64,000 bases of DNA, from assembly GCF_030580995.1 (NCBI RefSeq), contig NZ_JAUQSZ010000007.1, positions 152,757-216,756 on the forward strand, read 5' to 3'. Position numbers and translations under genes: made by a program. How positions within the stretch are numbered: position 1 is the stretch's first letter; every line of letters starts with the position of its first letter. Source of the stretch: Sphingomonas immobilis. Its GTDB lineage: Bacteria; Pseudomonadota; Alphaproteobacteria; Sphingomonadales; Sphingomonadaceae. A model generated the notes under the pieces. That model was not told the origin of the DNA. It worked only from the letters and a program-made list of their open reading frames with translations, and made no database searches. Below, piece by piece: positions 1 through 8,598 of this stretch.

Positions 1-154
1 TCTGCACGGCACCGTTGAGGATCGCCTGCGCGTAGACCTGATACGCCAGGTCGCACAGGCCCATCAGCAGCAGGCACATCACCGGGGCGACGAACGCGAA
101 TTCGACGATGGTCGAGCCGCGGCGATCGCGCAGGAAATCGCGCAAGCGGCGCAT
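1..154 (-). CDS. TadE-like pilus assembly protein (C-terminus beyond window)
   Basis: Only the first 51 codons are inside the window. The reading frame starts at the ATG at 154-152 with a basic N-terminus (MRRLRDFLRDRRGS), then TIVEFAFVAPV and a hydrophobic run, which is the TadE/TadG-type pseudopilin-like start: Arg-rich stretch, Gly-Ser, conserved Glu, one membrane helix. Its ATG overlaps the TGA of the vWA gene upstream by four bases (ATGA), so the two are translated together. TadE-like minor pilins act at the inner membrane in tight-adherence (Flp) pilus assembly. The family call is from the N-terminal motif only. Confidence 0.75.
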   Translation of the reverse strand, partial: MRRLRDFLRDRRGSTIVEFAFVAPVMCLLLMGLCDLAYQVYAQAILNGAVQ

Positions 155-2094
155 CACTGCGAGATCCGCAGCAAGGCGATCTGCTTTGCAATGTTCTGGA
201 AGGCGGTGTTGAGGCCGGCGTTGTCGGTCGCGGCGAACGACAGGCCCTGGCCGTATTTGGCGCAGTTCTTGAGATCGGTGGTCAGCGACGTGCCGAAGGC
301 GATGACATAGACCTTGATGCCGCGGTTGCCCGCCGCCTGACACTCCGCGAGGAAGCGCGCGGTGTGATAGGTCGTGACGCCGTTCGCGCCGCCGATACGC
401 GCGTCATATTGTTCGACGCCGTACAGATGATAGGCCTGCGAGACGTTCGTCATCGCGCCGTCGGTCATGAACACGATGTAGCGGTTGGGCGCGTTGCGGT
501 TCGGCCATGCGGCGGTGTCGTTCGCGAATGGACCGTTCGGGGCAAGGAAGCGCGTGCCCCAAATCATCCCGGCGTCGTGATACGTGTAGCCGCCCGGACG
601 CAGATCGCCGCTTGCCGAGACATAGGTTTCGACCTCGCCGCGCGTCATCACCGACAGGCGCTTCGCGGCCTTCGGACAGGCGACGTAGTCGCTGTTGTAA
701 TTGTAGCCCATCCAATAGCCCGCGGTGGTGGTGGCGTTCGGATAGCCATTGCCGGCGTTGGAGGGCACGTAGTCGCTGTTCAGGCTGGTCGTGTTATTGG
801 CGGTGTTGAAGCTATTGCCGTTGCTGTTGCGCCAATAGCTGAGCTCGGGCAGCGCCGGGCGCCACCGGGTGGAGTCATCCGACGGGATCGTGTCCGGGTT
901 GAGATCAGGCGGCAGCGAGCTCTGGTTGAAGGTGCTGAGGTTGGCCGTCGTGTCCATTTCCTCGATGCAGCCGTTCCACGTCACGGTGCCATTGCCGAAG
1001 CGCGTCGGGTCGGTGGTGGCGGCAAAGGTCTTGAACTGCGAGGTGTCGATCGTCGTGGTCTGGTAGTTCCATTTGACCTTGAGCTTTTCGACCGTGACGG
1101 TGCAGGTGCCCGGTGCCTTGCCGCCGGTCTGCGACGCCCAGGTCGTCGTCGTGCGCGTCGCGTTGGCGTTGGCATTGGGATAAGTGCCGGTGACGACGTA
1201 GCCCGTCGTCGGCGATCGCACCACGCCTGTAGAGCAGGCGGTGGAGGCGGTGTTATCCGTGTTCGTGACGGTCTTGTTGCTCGAGCCCGTAAGGACCGTG
1301 TCGTTCGCTTCGCCCGCGGGGACGCGGCTATTGTAGTCGTAGCTGTCGACCAGATAGCTCGGGTTGAGATCGTAGATCGCCTTGCCGACGTTCACCGACA
1401 CGCTGTACGGCACGAAACCGTAGCGGATGTGCGTCGAGGAATCTGCCGTCGATGCGACTGTATCGTAGAAGTTCAGCACCGCGCTGCGCACGCCCGAAAT
1501 CTTCGAGCCGGACGAGGCTTCCTGCGTCGAGAAGCCGAGCTGGCCATTCTCGCGGGTGAACGCGATCTTGCCGCCGCCGCCGCTGTCGTCGGGCTTGTCG
1601 GCCATCGAGCCCGTCGTATCGAGCACGAAGACGACATCGGTATCGGCGACGTCGTAGCGCGCCTGGCATGTCACCGTCATCGCCACGTCGGCCGCGCCGA
1701 ACATCTTCATCACCGTCATCGGCACCGATGTGGTGGCGGTGCCGTTGACCTGGTTGTCGCTCGTCTTGGAAGGGGTGAACGTAGTGGAGGCGCTCTGCAT
1801 CCAGCCGTTCTTGAAATTGTTCTTGAAGAAGGTCTGCGCCTGGCCGGTCGGCGACACGTCAAGCGGAGCGGAGCTGTTGACGATCGACTTGCGGCCCGCG
1901 AGCACGCCGGCGTCGCAGGCCTGTTGCAGGCGCACCTTCACGACGTACAGTCGCGCGGTGTCCACGCCCGAACCGATGATTCCGCAGATGGGGATAAGCG
2001 CGATCGCCATCATCGCCAGCGTGTTGCCGCTGGTGTCGTTGGCGAGCCGCGACAGAAAGCCGCCGTTGCCGATGTTGCGCCCTGACTTCTTCAC
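154..2094 (-). CDS. TadG-like pilus assembly protein with vWA domain
   Basis: A 646-residue protein. The N-terminus has a basic segment, then a membrane helix (about residues 24-45) followed by GVDTARLYVVKVRLQQACDA, typical of the TadG N-terminal domain. A von Willebrand A domain starts near residue 157 with VFVLDTTGSM, a MIDAS-like metal site (DxTxS form), and resumes near residue 540 (YIVFMTDGAMT); the long middle insert is rich in Asn, Thr and Ser, as in secreted surface proteins. Known TadG-like proteins help anchor Flp/Tad pili. It is followed by the tadE-like gene with an ATGA overlap and is divergent from the synthase-like gene at 2164. The start at 2094 is the only one giving the full basic plus membrane segment. 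Confidence 0.85.
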   Translation of the reverse strand: MKKSGRNIGNGGFLSRLANDTSGNTLAMMAIALIPICGIIGSGVDTARLYVVKVRLQQACDAGVLAGRKSIVNSSAPLDVSPTGQAQTFFKNNFKNGWMQSASTTFTPSKTSDNQVNGTATTSVPMTVMKMFGAADVAMTVTCQARYDVADTDVVFVLDTTGSMADKPDDSGGGGKIAFTRENGQLGFSTQEASSGSKISGVRSAVLNFYDTVASTADSSTHIRYGFVPYSVSVNVGKAIYDLNPSYLVDSYDYNSRVPAGEANDTVLTGSSNKTVTNTDNTASTACSTGVVRSPTTGYVVTGTYPNANANATRTTTTWASQTGGKAPGTCTVTVEKLKVKWNYQTTTIDTSQFKTFAATTDPTRFGNGTVTWNGCIEEMDTTANLSTFNQSSLPPDLNPDTIPSDDSTRWRPALPELSYWRNSNGNSFNTANNTTSLNSDYVPSNAGNGYPNATTTAGYWMGYNYNSDYVACPKAAKRLSVMTRGEVETYVSASGDLRPGGYTYHDAGMIWGTRFLAPNGPFANDTAAWPNRNAPNRYIVFMTDGAMTNVSQAYHLYGVEQYDARIGGANGVTTYHTARFLAECQAAGNRGIKVYVIAFGTSLTTDLKNCAKYGQGLSFAATDNAGLNTAFQNIAKQIALLRISQ

Positions 2095-2163
2095 CCGATT
2101 ACCTCACCAAGAACCCGGTCGGAGATGGTCCCGATTGGGCCCTTTGCACCGCGAGGCGATAAG

Positions 2164-2853
2164 GTGAGGTCTATCGACGTGGTTAACGACGCGGTTACGA
2201 ATGGCCCCGAACGCGGACTCGCGCTGGGCTATGCGCGGGGCGACGCGGTGGCGTCACTCGCCGCCTTGTTCCGGCTCGACGATGCGCTGGCGGCAATCCT
2301 GCGCACCACCAGCGAGCCGGTGGTGGGGCAGATGCGGCTGACGTGGTGGCACGATGCGCTCACGCGGCTCGATACGCAGCCGCCGCCGGCCGAGCCGGTG
2401 TTGCAGGCGCTGGCGGCGGAGGTGTTGCCGCGTGGCGTCACCGGCGCGCGGTTGGCGGCGTTGGTCGAAGGGTGGGAGGCGTTGCTGGAGGCGGATGACG
2501 TCACCGAGGCGGTGATGCGCGCGCATGGCGAGGGGCGGGGTGCGGCGCTGTTCCGAATCGCGGGTACGCTGGTGACGTCAGACGATCCGGTAGCCGCCGC
2601 GGGGCGGGGCTGGGCGCTGGCCGACCTCGCGCGGCATCTGTCCGACGCCAAGGTGGCGGCGGTGGCGCGGGCGCTGGCGGCGGACGCCCTGCGCGAGGCG
2701 ACGGCGGTGCGGTGGAGCCGGGACGGGCGGGCGCTGGGGGCGTTGGCGCATGTCGCGCGGATGAACCTGTCGCTGGCGCCCGGCGCGGCGATCCCGGTGG
2801 GGGCACCGGGGCGCGTGGCGCGATTGATGTGGCACCGGATGACTGGACGCTGA
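2164..2853 (+). CDS. squalene/phytoene synthase family protein
   Basis: About 229 residues. The segment QMRLTWWHDAL and the following all-helical sequence match the short squalene/phytoene-synthase-like family (NDUFAF6-like group) rather than true HpnC/HpnD. I do not see the two Asp-rich prenyl-diphosphate binding motifs of the active enzymes (present in HpnC and HpnD elsewhere in this window), so catalytic activity is doubtful. The GTG at 2164 is preceded by GAGG at good spacing; an ATG at 2125 has its GGAG one base away and is less likely. The gene is divergent from tadG and followed closely by the EF-hand gene. Function unknown; family call moderately sure. Confidence 0.7.
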   Translation: MRSIDVVNDAVTNGPERGLALGYARGDAVASLAALFRLDDALAAILRTTSEPVVGQMRLTWWHDALTRLDTQPPPAEPVLQALAAEVLPRGVTGARLAALVEGWEALLEADDVTEAVMRAHGEGRGAALFRIAGTLVTSDDPVAAAGRGWALADLARHLSDAKVAAVARALAADALREATAVRWSRDGRALGALAHVARMNLSLAPGAAIPVGAPGRVARLMWHRMTGR

Positions 2854-2899
2854 TGCCGTCTCTCCGATAGGTTTGACGTCACATCGGGGGAGAGTGGGC

Positions 2900-3382
2900 A
2901 TGTGGCGATATCTGGTCGGCGGGTTGGCGGCGATGCTGCTGACGGCGGGCGGCTTTCTCTATTTCGGCGGGCGCGGCAGCCCCGGTGCGGCGCTGCCGCT
3001 GGCGGGCGCACAGGCCGGGGCGGCGCAGACCGCCGACGCCTTGCCCGATGCTGCCCCCGAGGCGAGCGAGCGCACGCGCGAGCAGAAGCGCTTCGACCGC
3101 TACGACAAGGACCGCGACGGCAAGGTGACGCGCGACGAGTATCTGCTCGCGCGGCACAAGGCCTATGCGAAGCTCGACCTCAACCATGACGGCAAGCTCG
3201 ATTTCGACGAATGGGCGGCCAAGACCGAGGCCAAGTTCGCCACCGCCGACGCCGACAAATCGGGCGCGATGACGGCGTCCGAATTCGCCACCACCAAGCC
3301 CAAGCGCAAGGCCAAGGTCCGCGCGCGCTGCCCCGAGAACCAGCAGGCGGCCCCGGCGGCGAAGGACGAGGAGGAGAGCTAG
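2900..3382 (+). CDS. EF-hand calcium-binding protein, membrane-anchored or secreted
   Basis: About 160 residues. The N-terminus (MWRYLVGGLAAMLLTAGGFLYF) is a signal anchor or signal peptide. Three EF-hand loops follow: DKDRDGKVTRDE, DLNHDGKLDFDE and DADKSGAMTASE; each has acidic residues at positions 1, 3, 5 and 12, so at least the first two should bind calcium. The C-terminus is Lys/Glu rich. The ATG at 2900 is preceded by GGGGGAGAG; an in-frame ATG at 2873 would put charged residues before the signal. The gene lies 46 bases after the synthase-like gene and faces trmFO across an inverted repeat. Role unknown; the calcium-binding call is firm. Confidence 0.85.
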   Translation: MWRYLVGGLAAMLLTAGGFLYFGGRGSPGAALPLAGAQAGAAQTADALPDAAPEASERTREQKRFDRYDKDRDGKVTRDEYLLARHKAYAKLDLNHDGKLDFDEWAAKTEAKFATADADKSGAMTASEFATTKPKRKAKVRARCPENQQAAPAAKDEEES

Positions 3383-3397
3383 GCCGCTCTAAATCCT

Positions 3398-3480
3398 CCG
3401 TTCGTACTGAGCGAAGTCGAAGGACGTGTTCCAAGCGTCGCACCCGGGTTACGTGCTTCGACTTCGCTCAGCACGAACGG
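3398..3480. repeat. dispersed inverted repeat, family A copy 1
   Basis: Two arms of about 30 bases (3398-3427 and 3451-3480) carrying TGAGCGAAGTCGAAG and its complement form a long imperfect hairpin. It sits between the convergent EF-hand and trmFO genes, where it may act as a two-way terminator. Related copies are at 8492-8563, 50654-50722 and 63137-63219. Confidence 0.85.
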
Positions 3481-3490
3481 CATTCTTGTT

Positions 3491-4801
3491 TCAAGCCGCC
3501 AGCCAGGCCCCAAAGGCGGCGCGGGCGCGGTCGGTGTACATCTTCTTGCGGTCGGCCTTCTTGGTGCGGCCGGGGATGGGGGGCATCAGACCGAAATTGA
3601 CGTTCATCGGCTGATAGGTCTCGGCCACCGCCGCGCCGGTGATGTGGTGGAGCAGCGCGCCGAGCGCGGTTTCGACCGGCGGCGGCGGGAGCGCCCCGCC
3701 GCGCAGTTCCGCGATCGCGAAGCGGCCCGCCATAAGGCCGATCGCGGCGCTTTCGACATAGCCTTCGCAGCCGGTGATCTGGCCGGCGAAGCGGATGTTG
3801 GGGCGCGACTTCAGCCGCAGCGTCGAGTCGAGCAGCTCGGGCGAGCGGATGAAGGTGTTGCGGTGCAGGCCGCCGAGGCGCGCGAACTCGGCATTTTCGA
3901 GGCCGGGGATGGTGCGGAACAACCGCACCTGCTCGGCGTGCTTGAGCTTGGTCTGGAAGCCGACGATGTTCCAGAGCGTGCCTTGCGCATTGTCCTGTCG
4001 CAACTGGACTACGGCATGCGGCCAGCGGCCGGTGCGCGGATCGTCGAGGCCGACGGGCTTCATCGGGCCGAAGCGGAGCGTGTCGAGCCCGCGTTCGGCC
4101 ATCACCTCGATCGGCATGCAGCCTTCGAAATAGGGGACGTTCTCCCATTCCTTGAACTCGGTCTTTTCGCCAGCGATCAGGCCGGCATGGAAGGCCTCAT
4201 ATTGTTCGCGGTTGAGCGCGCAGTTGATATAGTCCTTCCCGTCCCCCTTGTTCCACCGCGACTGGAACCACGCCGTCTCCATGTCGATGCTTTCGAAATG
4301 GACGATCGGCGCGATGGCGTCGAAGAAAGCGAGCGCGTCGGCGCCGGTCGCGCCGGCGATGCTGTCGGCGAGGCCGGGGGCGGTGAGCGGGCCGGTGGCG
4401 ACGATCGCGGGCGTGTCGGGGAGAATGTCCACCCGCTCGCGGACGATCTCGACATTGGGATGCGCGACGAGCGCCGCCGTGACGCCGCCCGAGAAGCCGT
4501 CGCGGTCTACCGCCAGCGCGGAACCGGCGGGGACCTTGTGGATGTCGGCCTCGCGCAGGATCAGCGAGCCGAGGGTGCGGAGTTCCTGATGGATGAGGCC
4601 GACGGCGTTGCTGGTCGCATCGTCGGAGCGGAAGCTGTTCGAGCAGACGAGTTCGGCGAGGCCGTCGGTATGGTGCGCGGGCGTCATCTCCCCGGAGCCG
4701 CGCATTTCGGAGAGCTTCACGCGGAAACCGGCCTCGGCGAGCTGCCAGGCGGCCTCGGAACCCGCGAGCCCGCCGCCGATGATGTGAATGTCGTGTGTCA
4801 T
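3491..4801 (-). CDS. trmFO: methylenetetrahydrofolate-tRNA-(uracil-5-)-methyltransferase
   Basis: A 436-residue protein, the usual TrmFO length. The N-terminus [18 protein letters not shown] is the FAD-binding Rossmann motif, followed by [23 protein letters not shown], characteristic of the TrmFO/Gid family, including the conserved Cys in LVCSNS. Further family marks are FDAIAPIV and the C-terminal NFGLMPPI. TrmFO methylates U54 to m5U (ribothymidine) in the T-loop of tRNA, using 5,10-methylene-THF and FAD, in the cytoplasm. The start at 4801 is the only one that keeps the dinucleotide fold. It is a single gene, convergent with the EF-hand gene. Confidence 0.96.
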   Translation of the reverse strand: MTHDIHIIGGGLAGSEAAWQLAEAGFRVKLSEMRGSGEMTPAHHTDGLAELVCSNSFRSDDATSNAVGLIHQELRTLGSLILREADIHKVPAGSALAVDRDGFSGGVTAALVAHPNVEIVRERVDILPDTPAIVATGPLTAPGLADSIAGATGADALAFFDAIAPIVHFESIDMETAWFQSRWNKGDGKDYINCALNREQYEAFHAGLIAGEKTEFKEWENVPYFEGCMPIEVMAERGLDTLRFGPMKPVGLDDPRTGRWPHAVVQLRQDNAQGTLWNIVGFQTKLKHAEQVRLFRTIPGLENAEFARLGGLHRNTFIRSPELLDSTLRLKSRPNIRFAGQITGCEGYVESAAIGLMAGRFAIAELRGGALPPPPVETALGALLHHITGAAVAETYQPMNVNFGLMPPIPGRTKKADRKKMYTDRARAAFGAWLAA

Positions 4802-4840
4802 GCGAAGCGGCGATAGCGGGGTGGGGGCGGGGAGGCAAAG

Positions 4841-5096
4841 GTCACACTAAAGTCACACTGATCGGCATGAAATCGGGAAGCGGGCGCGACGGCGAAGTTG
4901 TCGAAGTTTACGCTACGTCACCGCGATACTTGCGACGAGTGGATTGATTTGAAACCGCCACCCGGTTCTCCCGCGAAAGCGGGAGTACAGGGTCTCGGGC
5001 GGAGCGTTTGGGGCTCTGGACTCCCGCCTACGCGGGAGAACGGGGGGTGTGGCGATGCATCCGTGCAAGATGCACTATCGTGCACTTGTAGGACAG
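4841..5096 (+). repeat. dispersed composite repeat, family C copy 1
   Basis: Begins with a tandem GTCACACTAA-AGTCACACTGATC (4841-4863), has AAGTTTACGCTACGTC at 4904-4919, and ends with TTGTAGGACAG at 5086-5096. The same three blocks in the same order and strand occur at 20345-20561. The middle sequences are not alike, and this copy carries a second inverted repeat inside it (4964-5043). The right end is read through by the membrane protein gene on the other strand and encodes its last residues. No coding gene of its own is seen here. Confidence 0.65.
4964..5043. repeat. inverted repeat, family D (CTCCCGC...GCGGGAG arms)
   Basis: GGTTCTCCCGCGAAAGCGGG at 4964 and CTCCCGCCTACGCGGGAG at 5021 are each short hairpins and are also complementary to each other, giving a cruciform-like unit of about 80 bases. 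It lies in the non-coding stretch between trmFO and the membrane protein gene. This is the only copy I found in the window. Confidence 0.65.
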
Positions 5097-5545
5097 CGAT
5101 CCGAGGCCGCGAGGTCCCACTTGAGGAACAAGCGCGCGAACGACAGAGAAATCCAGCCTACCGCTGCTCCCCAAGGATAAAGCAGCGGCTCGTTGGGGAA
5201 TGCCAGCGAGATGAGATAGGCGACCGCAAGACCGAATATCGCGCCGGCTGATCCCCAAAAGATCTGATGACGAAGTATCGGACTCTTATCACCGACCCAG
5301 ACGAGCAGTTTCACGCTAAGGATAGCCGGAACGGCGCCGACTGGCGCTCCAAAGGCGATCGCCCAAGGTGAAAACACTATCGCGCTAATTGTGGCGGCCG
5401 CCAGCACTGTGATTGGATCGATGTGCATGTCTGCGCGCGTAAGCGTCATCCAAGCCGTTTGAATCCACATTCCGATCGGTCCTGCGCTCAAGATCGCGAC
5501 GCCGATCGGATGCGCGATAGAACTGTGGCGAGACGGTTCACTCAC
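5075..5545 (-). CDS. hypothetical membrane protein
   Basis: About 156 residues with four likely membrane helices (near IGVAILSAGPIGMWI, ITVLAAATISAIVFS, FGAPVGAVPAILSVKLL, and IFWGSAGAIFGLAVAYL). No family recognised. The GTG at 5545 overlaps the TGA of the SRPBCC gene upstream (5540-5538), suggesting translational coupling; an earlier GTG at 5557 is also possible. The last residues (CPTSAR) are encoded by the end of a dispersed repeat, so the C-terminus may have been rewritten by repeat insertion. Likely works with, or was simply attached to, the preceding gene. Confidence 0.6.
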   Translation of the reverse strand: MSEPSRHSSIAHPIGVAILSAGPIGMWIQTAWMTLTRADMHIDPITVLAAATISAIVFSPWAIAFGAPVGAVPAILSVKLLVWVGDKSPILRHQIFWGSAGAIFGLAVAYLISLAFPNEPLLYPWGAAVGWISLSFARLFLKWDLAASDRCPTSAR

Positions 5546-6551
5546 GGGCTGCCCCACGTTCCGCCCGGCCCTTCACGAGCGCGAGCAGGTTGTTCTCGAG
5601 ATCGCCGAGGAAGAGCTGGCCCCACATCTCCGAATAGCCATTCACCGGCGTCGTGATGCGGTAGTGCGTGTCGAGCGTCACGCGGCTGCGGCCGTCGCCG
5701 AGCGGTTCGACGGTATAGCCGCCCGTCGTCACGGTGAAGTATGCGCTGTTCGGCATCAGGTGGCGGTCGGTATAGCCCCAGCCCGCGACGTCGTCGAAGA
5801 GGAAGCGCCAGCCGAGGCGCCTGCCGGGCTCCCATTCCGTAATGCGCTCGCGGAATTTGATGCGTTCGCCCCAGTCGGCGTAGCGGTCCGCGCCGATGCC
5901 GCCGCCGACCAGCCGCGCGCCGATCGGGCGGGGGATGCCGAGCACGTCCTGCGAGATGTTCCATGCGCCTTCGCCCGGACGCACGTCGGGGATGCCGCGC
6001 AGCAGCGGCCAGATCTTCTCCGGCGGGGCCGCGATGACGATACTGCGCGCGACGACGGGCTCGGCGGTGGGGAGCGGGACGAGCGGCTCGACCTGCATCG
6101 CGAGGAGGGGGATCACCAGCAGGGCGCTGGCGCGGACGTGGCCGCCGCGCTCCTCCCGCTCACCCCGCCGCCGCAGGGCGTGCGTCAGCCACGCGCCGAG
6201 CATGCCGCTGAGCATCCACAGCGGGCCGAGCAGCACGACGCAGATCGTGCCTTCGCGCAGGATGAAGATCGAGCAGACGATCACCGCGAGCAGCAGCCAG
6301 AAGGGCACCATCAGATATTGCCCGATCGTGCGCGTCGCGTGCGGATCGGACACGTAGCAGACGAAGGCGGAGAGGCTCGCCGGGAGCAGCAGCAGGAAGG
6401 TGAAGCTGATCGTGCCGTTGAAGCGCGTCGCCTCCAGCAGCAGGTACACCGCCAGCGCGAAGGCGAGCGCCACGCCGAACGCGCCGAGGATGCGCGGCCA
6501 GGCGGGGGCGGGATCGATCGCCGGTTGCGGGGTTTCGGGTTCGAAATCCAT
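5538..6551 (-). CDS. SRPBCC-domain membrane protein
   Basis: A 337-residue protein in two parts. The first 170 residues carry about four to five hydrophobic helices (e.g. ILGAFGVALAFALAVYLLL and FWLLLAVIVCSIFIL). From about residue 185 a polyketide-cyclase/SRPBCC fold begins at VARSIVIAAPPEKIWPLL, a typical strand-helix entry to this fold, and ends in the helix around MWGQLFLGDLENNLLALVKG. SRPBCC domains bind hydrophobic ligands; here the ligand is unknown. It heads a two-gene unit with the small membrane protein downstream. Family call is good, function unknown. Confidence 0.75.
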   Translation of the reverse strand: MDFEPETPQPAIDPAPAWPRILGAFGVALAFALAVYLLLEATRFNGTISFTFLLLLPASLSAFVCYVSDPHATRTIGQYLMVPFWLLLAVIVCSIFILREGTICVVLLGPLWMLSGMLGAWLTHALRRRGEREERGGHVRASALLVIPLLAMQVEPLVPLPTAEPVVARSIVIAAPPEKIWPLLRGIPDVRPGEGAWNISQDVLGIPRPIGARLVGGGIGADRYADWGERIKFRERITEWEPGRRLGWRFLFDDVAGWGYTDRHLMPNSAYFTVTTGGYTVEPLGDGRSRVTLDTHYRITTPVNGYSEMWGQLFLGDLENNLLALVKGRAERGAARE

Positions 6552-6588
6552 CGGACTGTCCTTACGGGTCAGGCGTTAAGGCCGCGCT

Positions 6589-7395
6589 TCACCGCCACGG
6601 CTCGGGCACCACCAGCCGCTCGCGCGCGGCGACATCGGGTGCTGCGGCGGCGATGCGCGCGGCGAGCCGGCCCAGCCGCTTCACCGGCACGCCGGGGAAG
6701 AGGTGATGTTCGAGGTGGAGCAGCATGTTGTAGGTCGCGAGATTGACGAGCGCGCTGTGCTGCGTGCGGGCGACATCCTCTGGCGCGAGGTCGTGGTGCG
6801 TGATCCACACCGCGAAGAAGGCCGTGAGGCACTGCGCGACCGCCATCGCGGCGACGTGATAGAGCAGCACCGGGCTGCCGCTGAGCGTTACGGCGGCGAT
6901 CACCGCGAGGTTGAGCGCGGCGTCGATCCGCATCCGCCGCCGCACCGCAGGGCCGCCGTCCTGCCATGCCGCCACGTGCATGCGGAGCGGAAAGAGCGGG
7001 CCGTGGACGAGCACACGCGCCATCGTCATGCGGCCGCACGCGCCCTCCAGATCGCAGTCCGTGCCGATATGCTTGTGATGCTGGAGGTGATTGAAGGCGA
7101 CGGCGGTGTTGGAGCCGAGCATCAAAGCACTGAGGGCGTGCAGCACGATGCGGTGGCCGCGCGCGTCGAAGCCGAGATTGTGGTGGATCGCCTCGTGATT
7201 GAGCCGCAGCGCCGTCAGGAACAGCATGAAGGAAGCGCCGGCCGCGACCGGCCACCAACCGAGCGCCGCGGCGGCGAGGCTGGCGAGCAGCCACGGCAGC
7301 GGGTGGCAACATTCGACCAGCCCGTCGCGGCGACGCATCGGCGTCAGGTCGCGCCAGGCGACGTCGGCCAGAGCGGATTTGATCGCGGTCATCAC
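6589..7395 (-). CDS. membrane fatty acid desaturase family protein
   Basis: A 268-residue membrane protein with the three histidine boxes of di-iron desaturases and hydroxylases: HEAIHH (67-72), HLQHH (103-107) and HLEHH (227-231), separated by hydrophobic helices. Such enzymes oxidise fatty acyl chains or carotenoid-like lipids at the cytoplasmic side of the inner membrane. It follows the small membrane protein gene at 7423 by 27 bases and is likely in one transcript with it, under the GbsR-type regulator at 7874 whose candidate operator lies in front of that gene. Substrate cannot be told from sequence. ATG codons at 7395 and 7392 are both possible. Confidence 0.88.
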   Translation of the reverse strand: MMTAIKSALADVAWRDLTPMRRRDGLVECCHPLPWLLASLAAAALGWWPVAAGASFMLFLTALRLNHEAIHHNLGFDARGHRIVLHALSALMLGSNTAVAFNHLQHHKHIGTDCDLEGACGRMTMARVLVHGPLFPLRMHVAAWQDGGPAVRRRMRIDAALNLAVIAAVTLSGSPVLLYHVAAMAVAQCLTAFFAVWITHHDLAPEDVARTQHSALVNLATYNMLLHLEHHLFPGVPVKRLGRLAARIAAAAPDVAARERLVVPEPWR

Positions 7396-7422
7396 CAGTC
7401 TCCTTTCGGGCGCGGGCTATGT

Positions 7423-7806
7423 TCAGGCGGGATAGTGCGGGGCGCTCGGACGGACGTCGGCGAGCCAGGCGTTCACCTTGCGGCCGAAATGCGCGATCGC
7501 GCCCATGTTGAAGAAGTGCATCGCCCCCAGCACGACGATCGCGAGGCCGACCTTGCCGCTGAGAAAGCGCATCGCGCCGGGGATCGTCGTCGGTTCGTTC
7601 CCGAGGCTGAGCGTCAGCGTGATGAAACCGATGTTGATGAGATAGAAGCCGACGACGAGCAGGTGATTGGTGGAGCGCGCCAGCGTCTCGTTCTGGCCGA
7701 AGCATTGGGTGAGGAAAACGACGCCGTTGCGGGACAGCGTGCGCGCGACCCAGATGGTGATCGCGATGGTGATGACGAGGTAGAGGATGTAGGTTGTCTC
7801 GACCAT
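7423..7806 (-). CDS. small membrane protein of the desaturase unit
   Basis: 127 residues with about three membrane helices (ILYLVITIAITIWVA, LLVVGFYLINIGFITLTL, VGLAIVVLGAMHFFNMGAIAHF) and a short polar tail. No named family recognised. A regulator-type palindrome (7818-7835) lies 11 bases ahead of the ATG, and the desaturase gene follows, so it is probably the first gene of a regulated lipid-modification unit and could be a partner or electron-transfer accessory of the desaturase; that role is inference. Confidence 0.75.
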   Translation of the reverse strand: MVETTYILYLVITIAITIWVARTLSRNGVVFLTQCFGQNETLARSTNHLLVVGFYLINIGFITLTLSLGNEPTTIPGAMRFLSGKVGLAIVVLGAMHFFNMGAIAHFGRKVNAWLADVRPSAPHYPA

Positions 7807-7815
7807 TGTAACTGT

Positions 7816-7838
7816 CCTTTCTGTAATAAAAGAAATTA
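7816..7838. promoter_or_regulatory. candidate GbsR-type operator, site 2
   Basis: TTTCTGT-AATA-AAAGAAA (7818-7835): two 7-base half-sites with a 4-base centre. Six of seven positions are complementary, and the left half and spacing match the perfect palindrome at 8436-8457. It lies just ahead of the gene at 7423-7806. Inferred to be bound by the regulator encoded next door. Confidence 0.55.
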
Positions 7839-7873
7839 GCGGACGTGCGTATGCGGGGTGGTCGTGCCGGCGA

Positions 7874-8425
7874 TCAGTCCTTCGGTTTGGCCTTACCGCC
7901 GGGGATGAAGCGGGCGACCTTGCCGCCGAGCTTCATCAGCGTGACGAGCGTCGGTTTGGGCAGCACGCGGACCTGTTCGTACCAGCCGCCGAGCGTGCCG
8001 ATGAATTCGTGCATGCGCGTGACGCGCTCGCGGAGCTGGGCGGGGGCGGCCTTGTCGGCCTTCAGCCGCTCGGCGAGATCGGCGAGGAGGGCGATGGTGG
8101 GGTCGATCTCGCGCCGCTTGCGCTCCTGCACGATGCGCATCAGCATGTCCCACAGATCGGTCTCGGCGACGAAATGGTCGCGGCGGTCGCCCTCGACATG
8201 GACGCGGCGGACGATGCCGTAGCCCTGCAGTTCCTTGAGGCCGGTCGACACGTTGGAGCGCGCGAGGCCGAGCGCCTCGACGATGGTCTCGGCATCGACG
8301 GGCTTTTCGGAGAGGTAGAGGAAGGCGTGGATCTGCGACACCGAGCGGTTGACGCCCCATTGCGTGCCCATCTCCCCCCAGTGGAGGATGAAGGCCTTGG
8401 CGTCGGGATGGTCGGTGACGGTCAT
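7874..8425 (-). CDS. GbsR/MarR-type transcriptional regulator
   Basis: 183 residues. The N-terminal half is a winged helix: AFILHWGEMGTQWGVNRSVSQIHAFLYLSEKPVDAETIVEALGLARSNVSTGLKEL region, with the typical GbsR opening (W-G-x-x-G) and a recognition helix SNVSTGLKEL followed by a wing (RVHVEGDRRDHF). The C-terminal half is helical and probably dimerises. A perfect palindrome lies directly upstream (8436-8457) and a near-copy ahead of the gene downstream, so it likely represses itself and the desaturase unit. The signal is unknown. The start at 8425 keeps the full first helix. Confidence 0.85.
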   Translation of the reverse strand: MTVTDHPDAKAFILHWGEMGTQWGVNRSVSQIHAFLYLSEKPVDAETIVEALGLARSNVSTGLKELQGYGIVRRVHVEGDRRDHFVAETDLWDMLMRIVQERKRREIDPTIALLADLAERLKADKAAPAQLRERVTRMHEFIGTLGGWYEQVRVLPKPTLVTLMKLGGKVARFIPGGKAKPKD

Positions 8426-8435
8426 GTTTGTTCTC

Positions 8436-8457
8436 TATTTCTGTAAAGACAGAAATA
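8436..8457. promoter_or_regulatory. perfect palindrome, candidate GbsR-type operator site 1
   Basis: TATTTCTGT-AAAG-ACAGAAATA: 9-base perfect arms with a 4-base centre, 10 bases upstream of the regulator's ATG. AT-rich against a GC-rich background. The placement fits autoregulation; a second site with the same spacing is at 7818-7835. Confidence 0.7.
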
Positions 8458-8491
8458 ACGGGAATGGTGGTGGAGTCAAGCCAATCCACGG

Positions 8492-8563
8492 CCGTTCGCC
8501 CTGAGCGAAGTCGAAGGGCATGGCGAGCGTGCCATGTGCTTCGACTTCGCTCAGCACGAACGG
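8492..8563. repeat. dispersed inverted repeat, family A copy 2
   Basis: Arms around CTGAGCGAAGTCGAAGGGCA (8501-8520) and GTGCTTCGACTTCGCTCAGC pair as a hairpin of about 70 bases. It lies between the divergent regulator gene and the DUF488 gene, so here it is not simply a terminator of converging genes. Confidence 0.85.
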
Positions 8564-8598
8564 TTGGGGGCGTGCGGTTTCTTTCCTATATCCACCGC

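Noticed and set aside
364..2085. A 573-codon plus-strand frame opposite the tadG-like gene
   Set aside because: Composition is Arg/Val/Ala with His runs and no domain; the minus-strand protein has clear TadG and vWA motifs.
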